The notes beneath the pieces were generated by a model. The model worked only from the letters and a program-made list of their open reading frames with translations. It was not told the DNA's origin and did no database searches. Below, in pieces: positions 1 through 6,157 of a stretch of 7,811 nt of DNA (position 1 is its first letter; each line of letters opens with the position of its first letter). Location of the stretch: the NCBI GenBank assembly GCA_900751695.1, contig CAADSS010000026.1, forward strand, positions 1-7,811, given 5' to 3'. Both the position numbers and the translations under genes were made by a program. This stretch comes from an uncultured Collinsella sp. Its GTDB lineage: Bacteria; Actinomycetota; Coriobacteriia; Coriobacteriales; Coriobacteriaceae.

Positions 1-63
1 ATCCTTCTTAACGGACGCGCCCATCTTAAAAGCGCGGGTCAGCTTATCTACGGGAATTTTCAT
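1..63 (-). CDS. 5' end of an unidentified gene downstream of rodA (partial)
   Basis: An ATG at 63 opens a frame that stays open for 21 codons to the left edge of the window. The protein begins MKIPVDKLTRAF and continues with a lysine-rich stretch ending KKD. A strong Shine-Dalgarno sequence, GGAGGGG (76-70), sits 6 bases before the ATG, so this is a well-supported translation start. The gene begins only 18 bp after the rodA stop, so it is probably on the same transcript. The visible part has no membrane segment or recognisable motif. I do not recognise the family and assign no function. Confidence 0.75.
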   Translation of the reverse strand, partial: MKIPVDKLTRAFKMGASVKKD

Positions 64-81
64 AGCAAACCCCTCCAGCGG

Positions 82-1308
82 TTACGCGGCGCCCGAACGA
101 TGCCGCCAAATGGATTGTACGATACCCACCGTCAGCAGCTGAATCATCATCGAAGACGAACCGAAGCTAATAAACGGTAGCGGAATACCGGTAATCGGCA
201 TCATGCCGATGCACATGCCGATGTTTTCGAAGGTCTGGAACGCCCACATGCCGACGATGCCCACACACGAAAGACGCAAAAACAGCGACTCGCACTTAAA
301 GGCGACGCGAATCGTCGAAAAGATCAGCAGCACGTAGAGGCACAGGAGCAAAAAGGAACCGCAAAAGCCAAAGGTCTCGGACAGGAAGGCGAAGACGAAG
401 TCGGTGTGGAACTCAGGCAGAAAGCCGCCGGCCGACTGCGTCGCATGCCCCAGGCCCTTACCAAAGAAGCCGCCCGAGCCAACGGCGATAAGCGACTGCT
501 GCAGGTTGTAGGCATCGTCCGAATCGGCATTATCGGGGTCGATAAAGACCGTCAGACGGTTCATCTGATACTGCTTGATGAGCACATCGTGGCCGAGCAA
601 CGAATCAAAGACCGAATCAAGCGCCAGGACGAGGGCCACCAGGCCCACGAGCAGGGCCAGGGTCGACAGCACCCATTCGCGGCGTGCACCGCTCATGCAG
701 ATGACGATGGCGCCCGAAACCAGCACGACCAGGCCCGAGCCCAGGTCACCCATGGCAACGACGGCCAAAAACGGAATGGACAGCATGCCGCAGAGCTTGA
801 CGTAGTCGCGAACGGTATCGATGCGACCGTTATACTGCGAGCCAAGCGTAGCAATAAAGAAGATGGTGATGAGCTTGGCAAGCTCAACCGGCTGGAACGT
901 CAAGCCGATACCGGGAATCTTGATCCAGCCCGTCATGCCCAGACCGCCCGTATAGGACAGACCCGGAATCTTGGGCGAGAAGATCACGATCAGGTCGATG
1001 ACGAGCAACGCCGTCGAGAAATTGGAAATACCGCGCAGGTCGGAGCGCCAGACCAGCACCGCCAGCACCGTGCCGATGCCAATTCCCAGCAAATGGCGCG
1101 AGAACGAAGCATCGGCCTTAAACTGCGAAGCCGACCAGATAATGATGGCACCGTAGGCGACGAGCGCCACAGTAGCCACGAGCACACCGATATGCACCTT
1201 TTGGCGAAACGTGCCGCGCGAGGCCGAAAGTTGCTTGTTGACGCGGTCCAGGCTGCTGCGAGAGCCGGTCTTGGTTGAACGGAACAGATCCGCCGGAGAA
1301 AAATCCAT
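82..1308 (-). CDS. rodA: RodA, SEDS-family peptidoglycan glycosyltransferase
   Basis: Polytopic membrane enzyme that polymerises lipid II into glycan strands for side-wall growth, working as a pair with PBP2. The 408 residues start with a basic cytoplasmic tail of about 36 residues, followed by roughly ten hydrophobic segments. SEDS hallmarks are visible in order: GWIK followed by FQPVELAK (127-145), the extracytoplasmic loop ending in LPEFHTDF (297-304) with the predicted catalytic Asp303, and the C-terminal block PITGIPLPFISFGSSS (371-386). The usual GGSS of that block reads GSSS here. The ATG at 1308 has a strong Shine-Dalgarno AGGAGG (1319-1314) at 5 bases. That site overlaps the TAG stop of mrdA, giving TAGGAGG, so translation is probably coupled. 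FtsW is the related alternative, but the position directly after mrdA in an mre operon argues for RodA. Confidence 0.96.
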   Translation of the reverse strand: MDFSPADLFRSTKTGSRSSLDRVNKQLSASRGTFRQKVHIGVLVATVALVAYGAIIIWSASQFKADASFSRHLLGIGIGTVLAVLVWRSDLRGISNFSTALLVIDLIVIFSPKIPGLSYTGGLGMTGWIKIPGIGLTFQPVELAKLITIFFIATLGSQYNGRIDTVRDYVKLCGMLSIPFLAVVAMGDLGSGLVVLVSGAIVICMSGARREWVLSTLALLVGLVALVLALDSVFDSLLGHDVLIKQYQMNRLTVFIDPDNADSDDAYNLQQSLIAVGSGGFFGKGLGHATQSAGGFLPEFHTDFVFAFLSETFGFCGSFLLLCLYVLLIFSTIRVAFKCESLFLRLSCVGIVGMWAFQTFENIGMCIGMMPITGIPLPFISFGSSSMMIQLLTVGIVQSIWRHRSGAA

Positions 1309-1317
1309 CGCAACCTC

Positions 1318-3387
1318 CTATCGAACCGAAGAATCGCCCGAGGCCGAAGAGGTATCGGGCTCGTCATAAATCACGCCGAGCACGTCGCGCACGACATGCA
1401 TCGCGGTATCTGAGCCGCCGCCGCCCTGCTCCAGGACAGTAGCGATGACATACTTGGGGTCATCGGCCGGTGCATAGGCGCAGAACCACGCGTATTCGTC
1501 CTCGCCGCTTTTCTCGCCCGTGCCCGACTTGCCGTATACCTGCGGCGTCAGGGTGCCAAAGTGCGCCGCCAGGGACGTCGATGCCGTGTAAATCACGTCG
1601 TGCATGCCGTTGCGAACAAGAGCCAAATCCGAATCGCTGTTGATCTTGGCCACCAAGCGCTTCTTCTTGCCCTTGCCGTTGTACTTATAGGCATCGCCGT
1701 CTCCATCGCGCGACACGGCAGATAAAAACACGTGAGGCACGTACTGTTTACCGCCGTTGGCAAGACCCATATAGGCGCACGCCATCTGCAGGGGCGTCAC
1801 CAGGATGTCGCCCTGGCCGATGGCAATGTTCGTCATATCACCGGCATTCCACTTGCGGTCCTCGGCAGATGCGTCGGTGAAGTACGACTCTTTCCACTCG
1901 GCATCGGGAATACGGCCCGCGCCCTCACTCGGCAGATCGATACCGCAGGTCTTGCCTAGGCCCCAGCGACGAAAGACCTCCTGCAGGCCCTCGGAATGTT
2001 TCTCGTCATAAAAGAACGCCTTGCCCATGTCATAGAAGACGGGGTCGCACGAGTTGGCGATACCCGACTGCAGCGTCATGGTGCCGTGGCCGGAATGCAG
2101 CCAGCAGTACTTGCCCCACGACTTGCCCAGACCCGTCCAATAGCCCGTGCAGTTGGTCGTCTGCCCCGACGTGTAGGTTCCAAACTCAAGACCGGCCAGT
2201 GCCGAGAGCGGCTTGATGGTCGAGGCCGACATGTACTGTCCGCTAATGGCGCGGTTGAGCAGCGGGTGCGAACCCTTGTCATCATTGAGCTCGGTCCACA
2301 CGTCATTAGAGACGCCGCCGATGAAGACGGACGGATCGAACTTGGGCTCGCTCGCCATGCCCAGGATCTCGCCATTGTTGGGATCGAGACACACCACAGC
2401 GCCGTTGCCGGCATTGCTGTAGCCAGTGGTCTTGGCAAGCTCGATAGCGCTCGCCAGCGCCGTCTCACAGGCCTGTTGGATCTTAAGGTCGAGCGTGAGC
2501 TTAATGTCGGAGCCGGCCTTCGCGGGCACGGCGCCGGCCTGACCGGTCACATTGCCCGAGGCATCGACCTTGACGGTCTGCTCGCCACGAATACCCTGCA
2601 GCAGGTTTTCGTAGTAGCTCTCAACGCCCGCCTGGCCCACGATATCGCCCGACTGGTACGTAATCTTGCCAGCAGAAGCACCATCATCGCCAGAGGTTTT
2701 CTTATTCTGAGCCTCGAGCTGCTCGGAGGTAATGGTGCCGGTATAGCCCAAGATATGGCATGCCGTCTCGCCATATGGATACTGGCGCTCGGTACGCTCG
2801 GCAATCTTGACGCCCGGGAACTCGCCGGCATGCTCCTGAATATAGGCAACCGTGGAACGACGGACGTCCGTCGCGATGGTATGCAGGCTCTGAGCGCCCT
2901 CTGTATTGTCCTGAATATTGCGAAGGACCGCCACGTAAGGCATTCCAAGCACGTTGGCAAGATGGCGAACCAGAACCTCATCCTCGGCAAGGTCGCGGTA
3001 GGCCACGACAGCAAGTGAGGGACGGTTCTGGACAAGCGCCACGCCGTTGCGGTCGAGGATGCGGCCGCGCACAGCGGGTGTGGTAACGGTGCGAGTCTGA
3101 TTACTATTGGCCTGCTTCTCGTAATAGTCCGACGAGACCATCTGCATGCCCCACAGCTTGACGGCAAGTGCCGCAAACATCGCGCCCACACCCGTGGTGA
3201 GGATGGAAAAGCGGCCCTTAAAGGCGGTCGCCGCGGTATTGCCCTCGCCCTCGGTGGCGCGCGGGGCCGTTCCATGCTGTGTATCGTAGGTAAAACGGGA
3301 ATCGCCTCGACGCATGATGACCAGCGCGACCACGATGGCCACAACCAGCACGATACCGGCGATAATAACCGTCATCTGGGAAGACAT
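1318..3387 (-). CDS. mrdA: Penicillin-binding protein 2, class B transpeptidase of the elongasome
   Basis: Crosslinks new peptidoglycan outside the membrane, in partnership with RodA. The 689 residues are longer than the roughly 630 of E. coli PBP2. In order: a hydrophobic helix at 6-25, a basic linker, a second helix at about 58-79, the pedestal motif RGRILDRNG (107-115), an inserted polar loop around 227-247, and the transpeptidase domain. Active-site motifs are S389-T-I-K392, S446-C-D448 and K620-S-G-T623, all intact. The usual PG before the catalytic serine is replaced, giving YMSASTIKP. IAIGQGDILVTPLQMA (521-536) is also typical of the family. Cys413, Cys428, His434 and Cys447 look like a metal site. 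The ATG at 3387 follows GGAGG (3399-3395) by 7 bases, and the site adjoins the mreD stop (TAGGGGAGG). The internal Met25 has no visible ribosome site. Confidence 0.96.
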   Translation of the reverse strand: MSSQMTVIIAGIVLVVAIVVALVIMRRGDSRFTYDTQHGTAPRATEGEGNTAATAFKGRFSILTTGVGAMFAALAVKLWGMQMVSSDYYEKQANSNQTRTVTTPAVRGRILDRNGVALVQNRPSLAVVAYRDLAEDEVLVRHLANVLGMPYVAVLRNIQDNTEGAQSLHTIATDVRRSTVAYIQEHAGEFPGVKIAERTERQYPYGETACHILGYTGTITSEQLEAQNKKTSGDDGASAGKITYQSGDIVGQAGVESYYENLLQGIRGEQTVKVDASGNVTGQAGAVPAKAGSDIKLTLDLKIQQACETALASAIELAKTTGYSNAGNGAVVCLDPNNGEILGMASEPKFDPSVFIGGVSNDVWTELNDDKGSHPLLNRAISGQYMSASTIKPLSALAGLEFGTYTSGQTTNCTGYWTGLGKSWGKYCWLHSGHGTMTLQSGIANSCDPVFYDMGKAFFYDEKHSEGLQEVFRRWGLGKTCGIDLPSEGAGRIPDAEWKESYFTDASAEDRKWNAGDMTNIAIGQGDILVTPLQMACAYMGLANGGKQYVPHVFLSAVSRDGDGDAYKYNGKGKKKRLVAKINSDSDLALVRNGMHDVIYTASTSLAAHFGTLTPQVYGKSGTGEKSGEDEYAWFCAYAPADDPKYVIATVLEQGGGGSDTAMHVVRDVLGVIYDEPDTSSASGDSSVR

Positions 3388-3400
3388 CTACGGGCCTCCC

Positions 3401-3967
3401 CTATTTGAGCTTGCGGGTCTTGGGCTTAAAGCGCATACCCGTCTGGCGTCCGCCACGTGCGGAGAATCCATAGCCGGACTGCGGCACGACGCCGGACATC
3501 AAAAACGGAATGGCAACCAGACCCGTCAGGATCGAGGACGGCAGCGCATGGCCGAAGATCGCCACGACAAAGCTCGTCTCCAAACCCATAAACAGCAAGA
3601 TGATGCTGTAGATCACATTAATGACGAGCGCAAAGGCGCCCACGGTGACGCCGCGCGCACTCGGGGTACCGCCCGTCTGACCGACGGCGCTGTGCACCAG
3701 GGCAAAAGAACCCACGGTCAGCAGGAGCGACATAACGCCCACCGGCACGGCAGCGGACAGGTCATAAAACAAGCCGCTGCAAAAACCGCACACGACGGCA
3801 CGGGTCGGGTCGCCCGAGAACACGCTTAGGCACACCAGGATAATCATGAAGTTGACGCGACCTCCCGCAATGGAGATCTGCGGTGCCAGGCCTGCCTGCA
3901 GCAGCACACACACAATGGCGGCGATTACAAACGTGCGGGAGCTCATCCCCTGCTCGTGTAGATCCAT
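3401..3967 (-). CDS. mreD: MreD, rod-shape-determining membrane protein
   Basis: Small integral membrane component of the elongasome that associates with MreC. The chosen start gives 188 residues. These form about five or six hydrophobic segments (roughly 11-29, 38-51, 56-72, 76-94, 106-128 and 132-158), then a strongly basic cytoplasmic tail ending in KPKTRKLK. GLFYDL (65-70) matches the conserved GLxxD-type motif of MreD. Overall similarity in this family is low, so position between mreC and mrdA is a large part of the call. The frame also has an ATG two codons upstream at 3973. The AGGGGG site (3980-3975) would be only 1 base from that ATG but 7 bases from the ATG at 3967, so I prefer 3967. 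The gap to the mreC stop is 11 bp and to mrdA 13 bp. Confidence 0.92.
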   Translation of the reverse strand: MDLHEQGMSSRTFVIAAIVCVLLQAGLAPQISIAGGRVNFMIILVCLSVFSGDPTRAVVCGFCSGLFYDLSAAVPVGVMSLLLTVGSFALVHSAVGQTGGTPSARGVTVGAFALVINVIYSIILLFMGLETSFVVAIFGHALPSSILTGLVAIPFLMSGVVPQSGYGFSARGGRQTGMRFKPKTRKLK

Positions 3968-3974
3968 GGACATG

Positions 3975-3980
3975 CCCCCT
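3975..3980 (-). promoter_or_regulatory. Shine-Dalgarno AGGGGG overlapping the mreC stop and deciding the mreD start
   Basis: The site includes the AG of the mreC stop TAG (3981-3979). It is 7 bases from ATG 3967 but only 1 base from ATG 3973, which favours the shorter MreD and suggests coupled translation of mreC and mreD. Confidence 0.65.
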
Positions 3981-4977
3981 ATTCGCTCGAGCCAGAATCG
4001 GTCGTCTCGGACGTGTCGGAACTGTCATCCGAGCTCTCGTCCTTCGTCTTGGTCGCAGCATCGCGCGACGTTCCCTGCGGCGTGCTGTTGGCCGTGCTCA
4101 CGTCCTCATCCGAGGCCGACTGTTCGTCGGTCAGCGAGGTGATGACCAGCACTTCCTCGTTGTTCTCGGCCGTGGTCTGAGCGCGCACCACAATGGTGTA
4201 GTACACGTCGTTTGCCGATTTCTCAACCGACGAGACGGTGCCAAGCGGAAGGCCCTTGGGGAACACGCCACCGATGCCAGAGGTCACGATGATATCGCCA
4301 ACCTTAACATCGGAGTCGACGCTCACGTACTCAAGACGCAGCGTGCCGTCAGCCTGACCCTGCAGCATACCCTGGGCGCGCGTGTCCTGCACCATGGCGG
4401 ACACGCCCGAGTTCTCGTCGCCAATCAGGCGCACGGTAGAGGTCTTGGCCGATACCTCGATAATCTGGCCGATAACACCGGCAGAACTCGTCACGGGCAT
4501 GTTGATGGTAAGGCCGTCGGCAGAGCCCTTGTCGATGGTAACGGTCGAGGTCCAGGCATCGCCGGAGGCACCAACGATACGAGCTGCGGTCGATTTGAGG
4601 TTGTAGGTCGATTGCAGCCCGACCAGGCCCTCCAGGCGCTCGGCAGTCTTTTGAGCCTCAGAAAGCTCGGCGACCTTAGAGGTCAGCTCCTCATTTTGCT
4701 TCTTGAGCTCGTCGAGCGTGTCCTGCGACGCCGTTAGGTTAGAGAACACGTTGCCAATCGCATTGAAGGGAGCCGCCACAGCCGAGCCCACAAAGCGCAC
4801 CGGAGAGGTAATCGTCGTTACGCCCGAACGCACGGCATGAATCGGCCCTGCCTCGCCCTCGCGGATGTAAAACGTGAGCAGCAACACCGAAATCAGGCTG
4901 AAAACAATCAACGGGCGCATACCCGTTGATTGTCGCTTGGTATTCAGATTTGTGGAGAAACCCGAAGATCGTGCCAA
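3979..4977 (-). CDS. mreC: MreC, rod-shape-determining scaffold protein
   Basis: Single-pass membrane protein whose outer domain binds PBP2 and links it to MreD and MreB. The 332 residues comprise a short basic cytoplasmic N terminus, a membrane helix at about 21-38, a probable coiled coil (about 84-118, heptad-like LDELKKQNEELTSKVAEL), and the beta-rich MreC core (about 125-280). Typical core motifs are DAWTSTVTIDKGSADGL (140-156), SAGVIGQI (165-172) and GIGGVFPKGLPLG (234-246). Residues 283-332 form an acidic, Ser/Thr-rich low-complexity tail outside the core. The start is TTG at 4977, supported by AAGGTGGA (4991-4984) 7 bases upstream. The first ATG, codon 20, lies in a hairpin loop with only a weak ribosome site. 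The gap to the mreB stop is 21 bp. A perfect inverted repeat covers codons 15-25. Confidence 0.95.
   Translation of the reverse strand: MARSSGFSTNLNTKRQSTGMRPLIVFSLISVLLLTFYIREGEAGPIHAVRSGVTTITSPVRFVGSAVAAPFNAIGNVFSNLTASQDTLDELKKQNEELTSKVAELSEAQKTAERLEGLVGLQSTYNLKSTAARIVGASGDAWTSTVTIDKGSADGLTINMPVTSSAGVIGQIIEVSAKTSTVRLIGDENSGVSAMVQDTRAQGMLQGQADGTLRLEYVSVDSDVKVGDIIVTSGIGGVFPKGLPLGTVSSVEKSANDVYYTIVVRAQTTAENNEEVLVITSLTDEQSASDEDVSTANSTPQGTSRDAATKTKDESSDDSSDTSETTDSGSSE
4901..4933 (-). terminator. Perfect 12-bp inverted repeat plus U run inside the mreC 5' coding region
   Basis: On the minus-strand transcript ACAAUCAACGGG, loop UAUGCG, CCCGUUGAUUGU forms a perfect 12-bp stem (4933-4922 and 4915-4904) followed directly by UUU at 4903-4901. 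The last stem base is also U, so four U's run together before a C. The geometry is that of a short intrinsic terminator or attenuator, starting 45 bases into mreC. The loop contains the AUG of Met20. Translation of mreC would open the stem. Function is inferred from sequence alone. Confidence 0.4.
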
Positions 4978-4983
4978 ATGGAA

Positions 4984-4991
4984 TCCACCTT
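4984..4991 (-). promoter_or_regulatory. Shine-Dalgarno AAGGTGGA deciding the TTG start of mreC
   Basis: This site lies in the 21-bp mreB-mreC gap, 7 bases before TTG at 4977. There is no in-frame ATG before codon 20, which lies at the edge of the membrane helix, so the TTG is the natural start. Confidence 0.75.
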
Positions 4992-4998
4992 TTGGAAA

Positions 4999-6042
4999 TT
5001 AAGCATTGGTCTGGACGAAGCCGCCATCAAACGCATTGGCCTCGAGCACGCGGGCACAGCCGTTAACGACGTTATCGAGCGCCGTGGGGCTGACGTTGAC
5101 CGAAACACCGGTCTCATCGCGCAGGCGCACGTCGAGACCGCGCAGCAGCGCGCCGCCACCAGTCAGCAAAATGCCGTAGTACATAAGGTCCGAGGCAAGA
5201 TCGGGAGGCGTAGCGTCGAGTGCGTCCTTGACGGCCTTGGCCATCTCGTCGAGCGGCTTGTTGAGCGCGCGACGAATCTCCTCGCTCTCGATGCGCACGG
5301 TCTTGGGCAGACCGGTGATCACGTCGCGGCCGTTGACCTCGACGTCGAGCTCGTCCTTGAGCGGCACGGCGGAACCGACCTTGATCTTGATGTCCTCTGC
5401 CGTACGCTCGCCGATGGCAAGGTTGTAGGCATCGCGAACGTGCGTGAGGATGGCCTGATCGAACTCGTCGCCGGCAATACGGATGGACTGCGAGACGACG
5501 ATGCCGCCCATAGCGATAACGGCAACCTCGGTGGTACCGCCACCGATGTCGATGACCATGGAGCCGGTGGGCTCCTCGACAGGCAGGTCGGCGCCGATAG
5601 CAGCAGCCATGGGCTCCTCGATCAGGTAGGCCTGGCGAGCGCCGGCCTGGATCGTAGCCTCAAAGACGGCACGCTTCTCGACCGACGTGACGCCGGAGGG
5701 AACGCAAACGACAACGCGCGGACGCGGGGTCCACGGATAGCGCTTCTCGGAAGCCTTGTCGATAAAGTAGCGAAGCATGGCCTCGGTAACATCGAAGTCG
5801 GCGATGACGCCGTCCTTCAGGGGACGAACGGCCACGATGTTGCCGGGCGTACGGCCGAGCATGCGCTTTGCCTCGATACCGACCGCCAGGATGCGCTCGT
5901 CGTTCTTGTCGATGGCGACAACAGAGGGCTCGCGAATGACAATGCCCTTGCCGCGCACGGAGACAAGCGTATTTGCGGTGCCGAGGTCGATGGCAAGATC
6001 GCCCGCATAGCTACCGAAGAACATATCCATCAAAGAAAACAA
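4999..6042 (-). CDS. mreB: MreB, actin-like rod-shape protein
   Basis: ATP-binding actin homologue that forms membrane-bound filaments and directs side-wall synthesis. The 347 residues are normal for the family. The actin-fold nucleotide motifs are complete: phosphate 1 DLAIDLGTANTLV (15-27), connect region IEEPMAAAIG (141-150), phosphate 2 DIGGGTTEVAVIA (155-167), GERTAEDIK (211-219) and adenosine motif LLTGGGALLRG (272-282). The first residues, MFSLMDMFFG, resemble the membrane-binding N-terminal helix seen in some MreBs. The start is TTG at 6042, with AGGAG (6052-6048) 5 bases upstream. The in-frame ATGs at 6030 and 6024 would be 17 or more bases from that site and would remove part of the helix. 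Because of the 115-bp gap upstream, this is the likely first gene of an mreBCD-mrdA-rodA unit. A paralogue such as Mbl is possible but less likely next to mreCD. Confidence 0.97.
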   Translation of the reverse strand: MFSLMDMFFGSYAGDLAIDLGTANTLVSVRGKGIVIREPSVVAIDKNDERILAVGIEAKRMLGRTPGNIVAVRPLKDGVIADFDVTEAMLRYFIDKASEKRYPWTPRPRVVVCVPSGVTSVEKRAVFEATIQAGARQAYLIEEPMAAAIGADLPVEEPTGSMVIDIGGGTTEVAVIAMGGIVVSQSIRIAGDEFDQAILTHVRDAYNLAIGERTAEDIKIKVGSAVPLKDELDVEVNGRDVITGLPKTVRIESEEIRRALNKPLDEMAKAVKDALDATPPDLASDLMYYGILLTGGGALLRGLDVRLRDETGVSVNVSPTALDNVVNGCARVLEANAFDGGFVQTNA

Positions 6043-6047
6043 CGCAA

Positions 6048-6052
6048 CTCCT
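6048..6052 (-). promoter_or_regulatory. Shine-Dalgarno AGGAG deciding the TTG start of mreB
   Basis: AGGAG ends 5 bases before TTG at 6042. It is 17 bases from the next in-frame ATG at 6030, too far to serve it, so the TTG start and the longer N-terminal helix are favoured. Confidence 0.75.
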
Positions 6053-6078
6053 GATGTGTTGGATGATTGCTGGAAAAC

Positions 6079-6099
6079 TACTAGCTCATGATACTAGCG
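6079..6099 (-). repeat. Paired GCTAGTA direct repeat around TCATGA
   Basis: Two exact 7-base copies of GCTAGTA, 14 bases apart start to start, flank a 6-base palindrome TCATGA. CTAG at both ends also gives approximate dyad symmetry. The element lies 37-57 bases upstream of the mreB start codon, where an operator or promoter would sit. The binding-site role is inferred from position only. Confidence 0.4.
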
Positions 6100-6102
6100 C
6101 AA

Positions 6103-6135
6103 GCCCGGCACCTCACTTGCGGTGAAGCGCCGGGC
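6103..6135 (-). terminator. 14-bp hairpin between the TPR gene and mreB, possible terminator or attenuator
   Basis: On the minus-strand transcript, GCCCGGC pairs with GCCGGGC. The pairing continues inward through G-U, C-G, U-G, U-A, C-G, A-U and C-G to a CGCAA loop, giving an uninterrupted 14-bp stem with two wobbles. It begins 22 bases after the TPR stop codon. The 3' flank is UUGCGC, so the U run expected of an intrinsic terminator is nearly absent. It may be a weak or factor-assisted terminator, or a structure protecting the mRNA end. Confidence 0.55.
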
Positions 6136-6157
6136 AAAGCTAAATCCCATAAGGTCA

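Larger units (their letters stand above)
6043..6157 (-). promoter_or_regulatory. Intergenic region upstream of mreB, probable promoter/control region
   Basis: This 115-bp gap between the TPR gene and mreB is by far the longest in the window; the others are 9 to 21 bp. In mreB direction it holds a strong hairpin (6135-6103), then two copies of GCTAGTA (6099-6093 and 6085-6079) separated by the palindrome TCATGA, then an A/T-richer stretch and the mreB ribosome site. TTGCGC (6102-6097) with TAGTTT (6080-6075) at 16 bp is a poor sigma-70-like match. TAGTAT (6096-6091) could also be a -10 element but lacks a -35. The layout suggests a separate mreB promoter, but no hexamer pair is convincing. Confidence 0.45.

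Noticed and set aside
406..1278. 290-codon plus-strand open frame opposite rodA
   Set aside because: It is a very Arg/Gln/His-rich translation antisense to a clear SEDS protein. It lacks hydrophobic core patterns and neighbours on the same strand.
1996..3018. 340-codon plus-strand open frame opposite mrdA
   Set aside because: It is antisense to the PBP2 catalytic region, Arg/Ala/Leu-rich, with no recognisable domain. It is best explained by codon bias of the real gene.
3971..3973. Upstream ATG as the start of mreD
   Set aside because: It leaves only 1 base between the AGGGGG site and the start codon, whereas the ATG two codons later has the ideal 7. The difference is two residues, so it matters little.
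4930..6054. 374-codon plus-strand open frame opposite mreB
   Set aside because: It lies antisense to a fully motif-complete MreB, and its protein is a repetitive Asp/Gly/Leu/His-rich sequence typical of shadow frames in high-GC DNA. I saw no convincing ribosome site or family motif.
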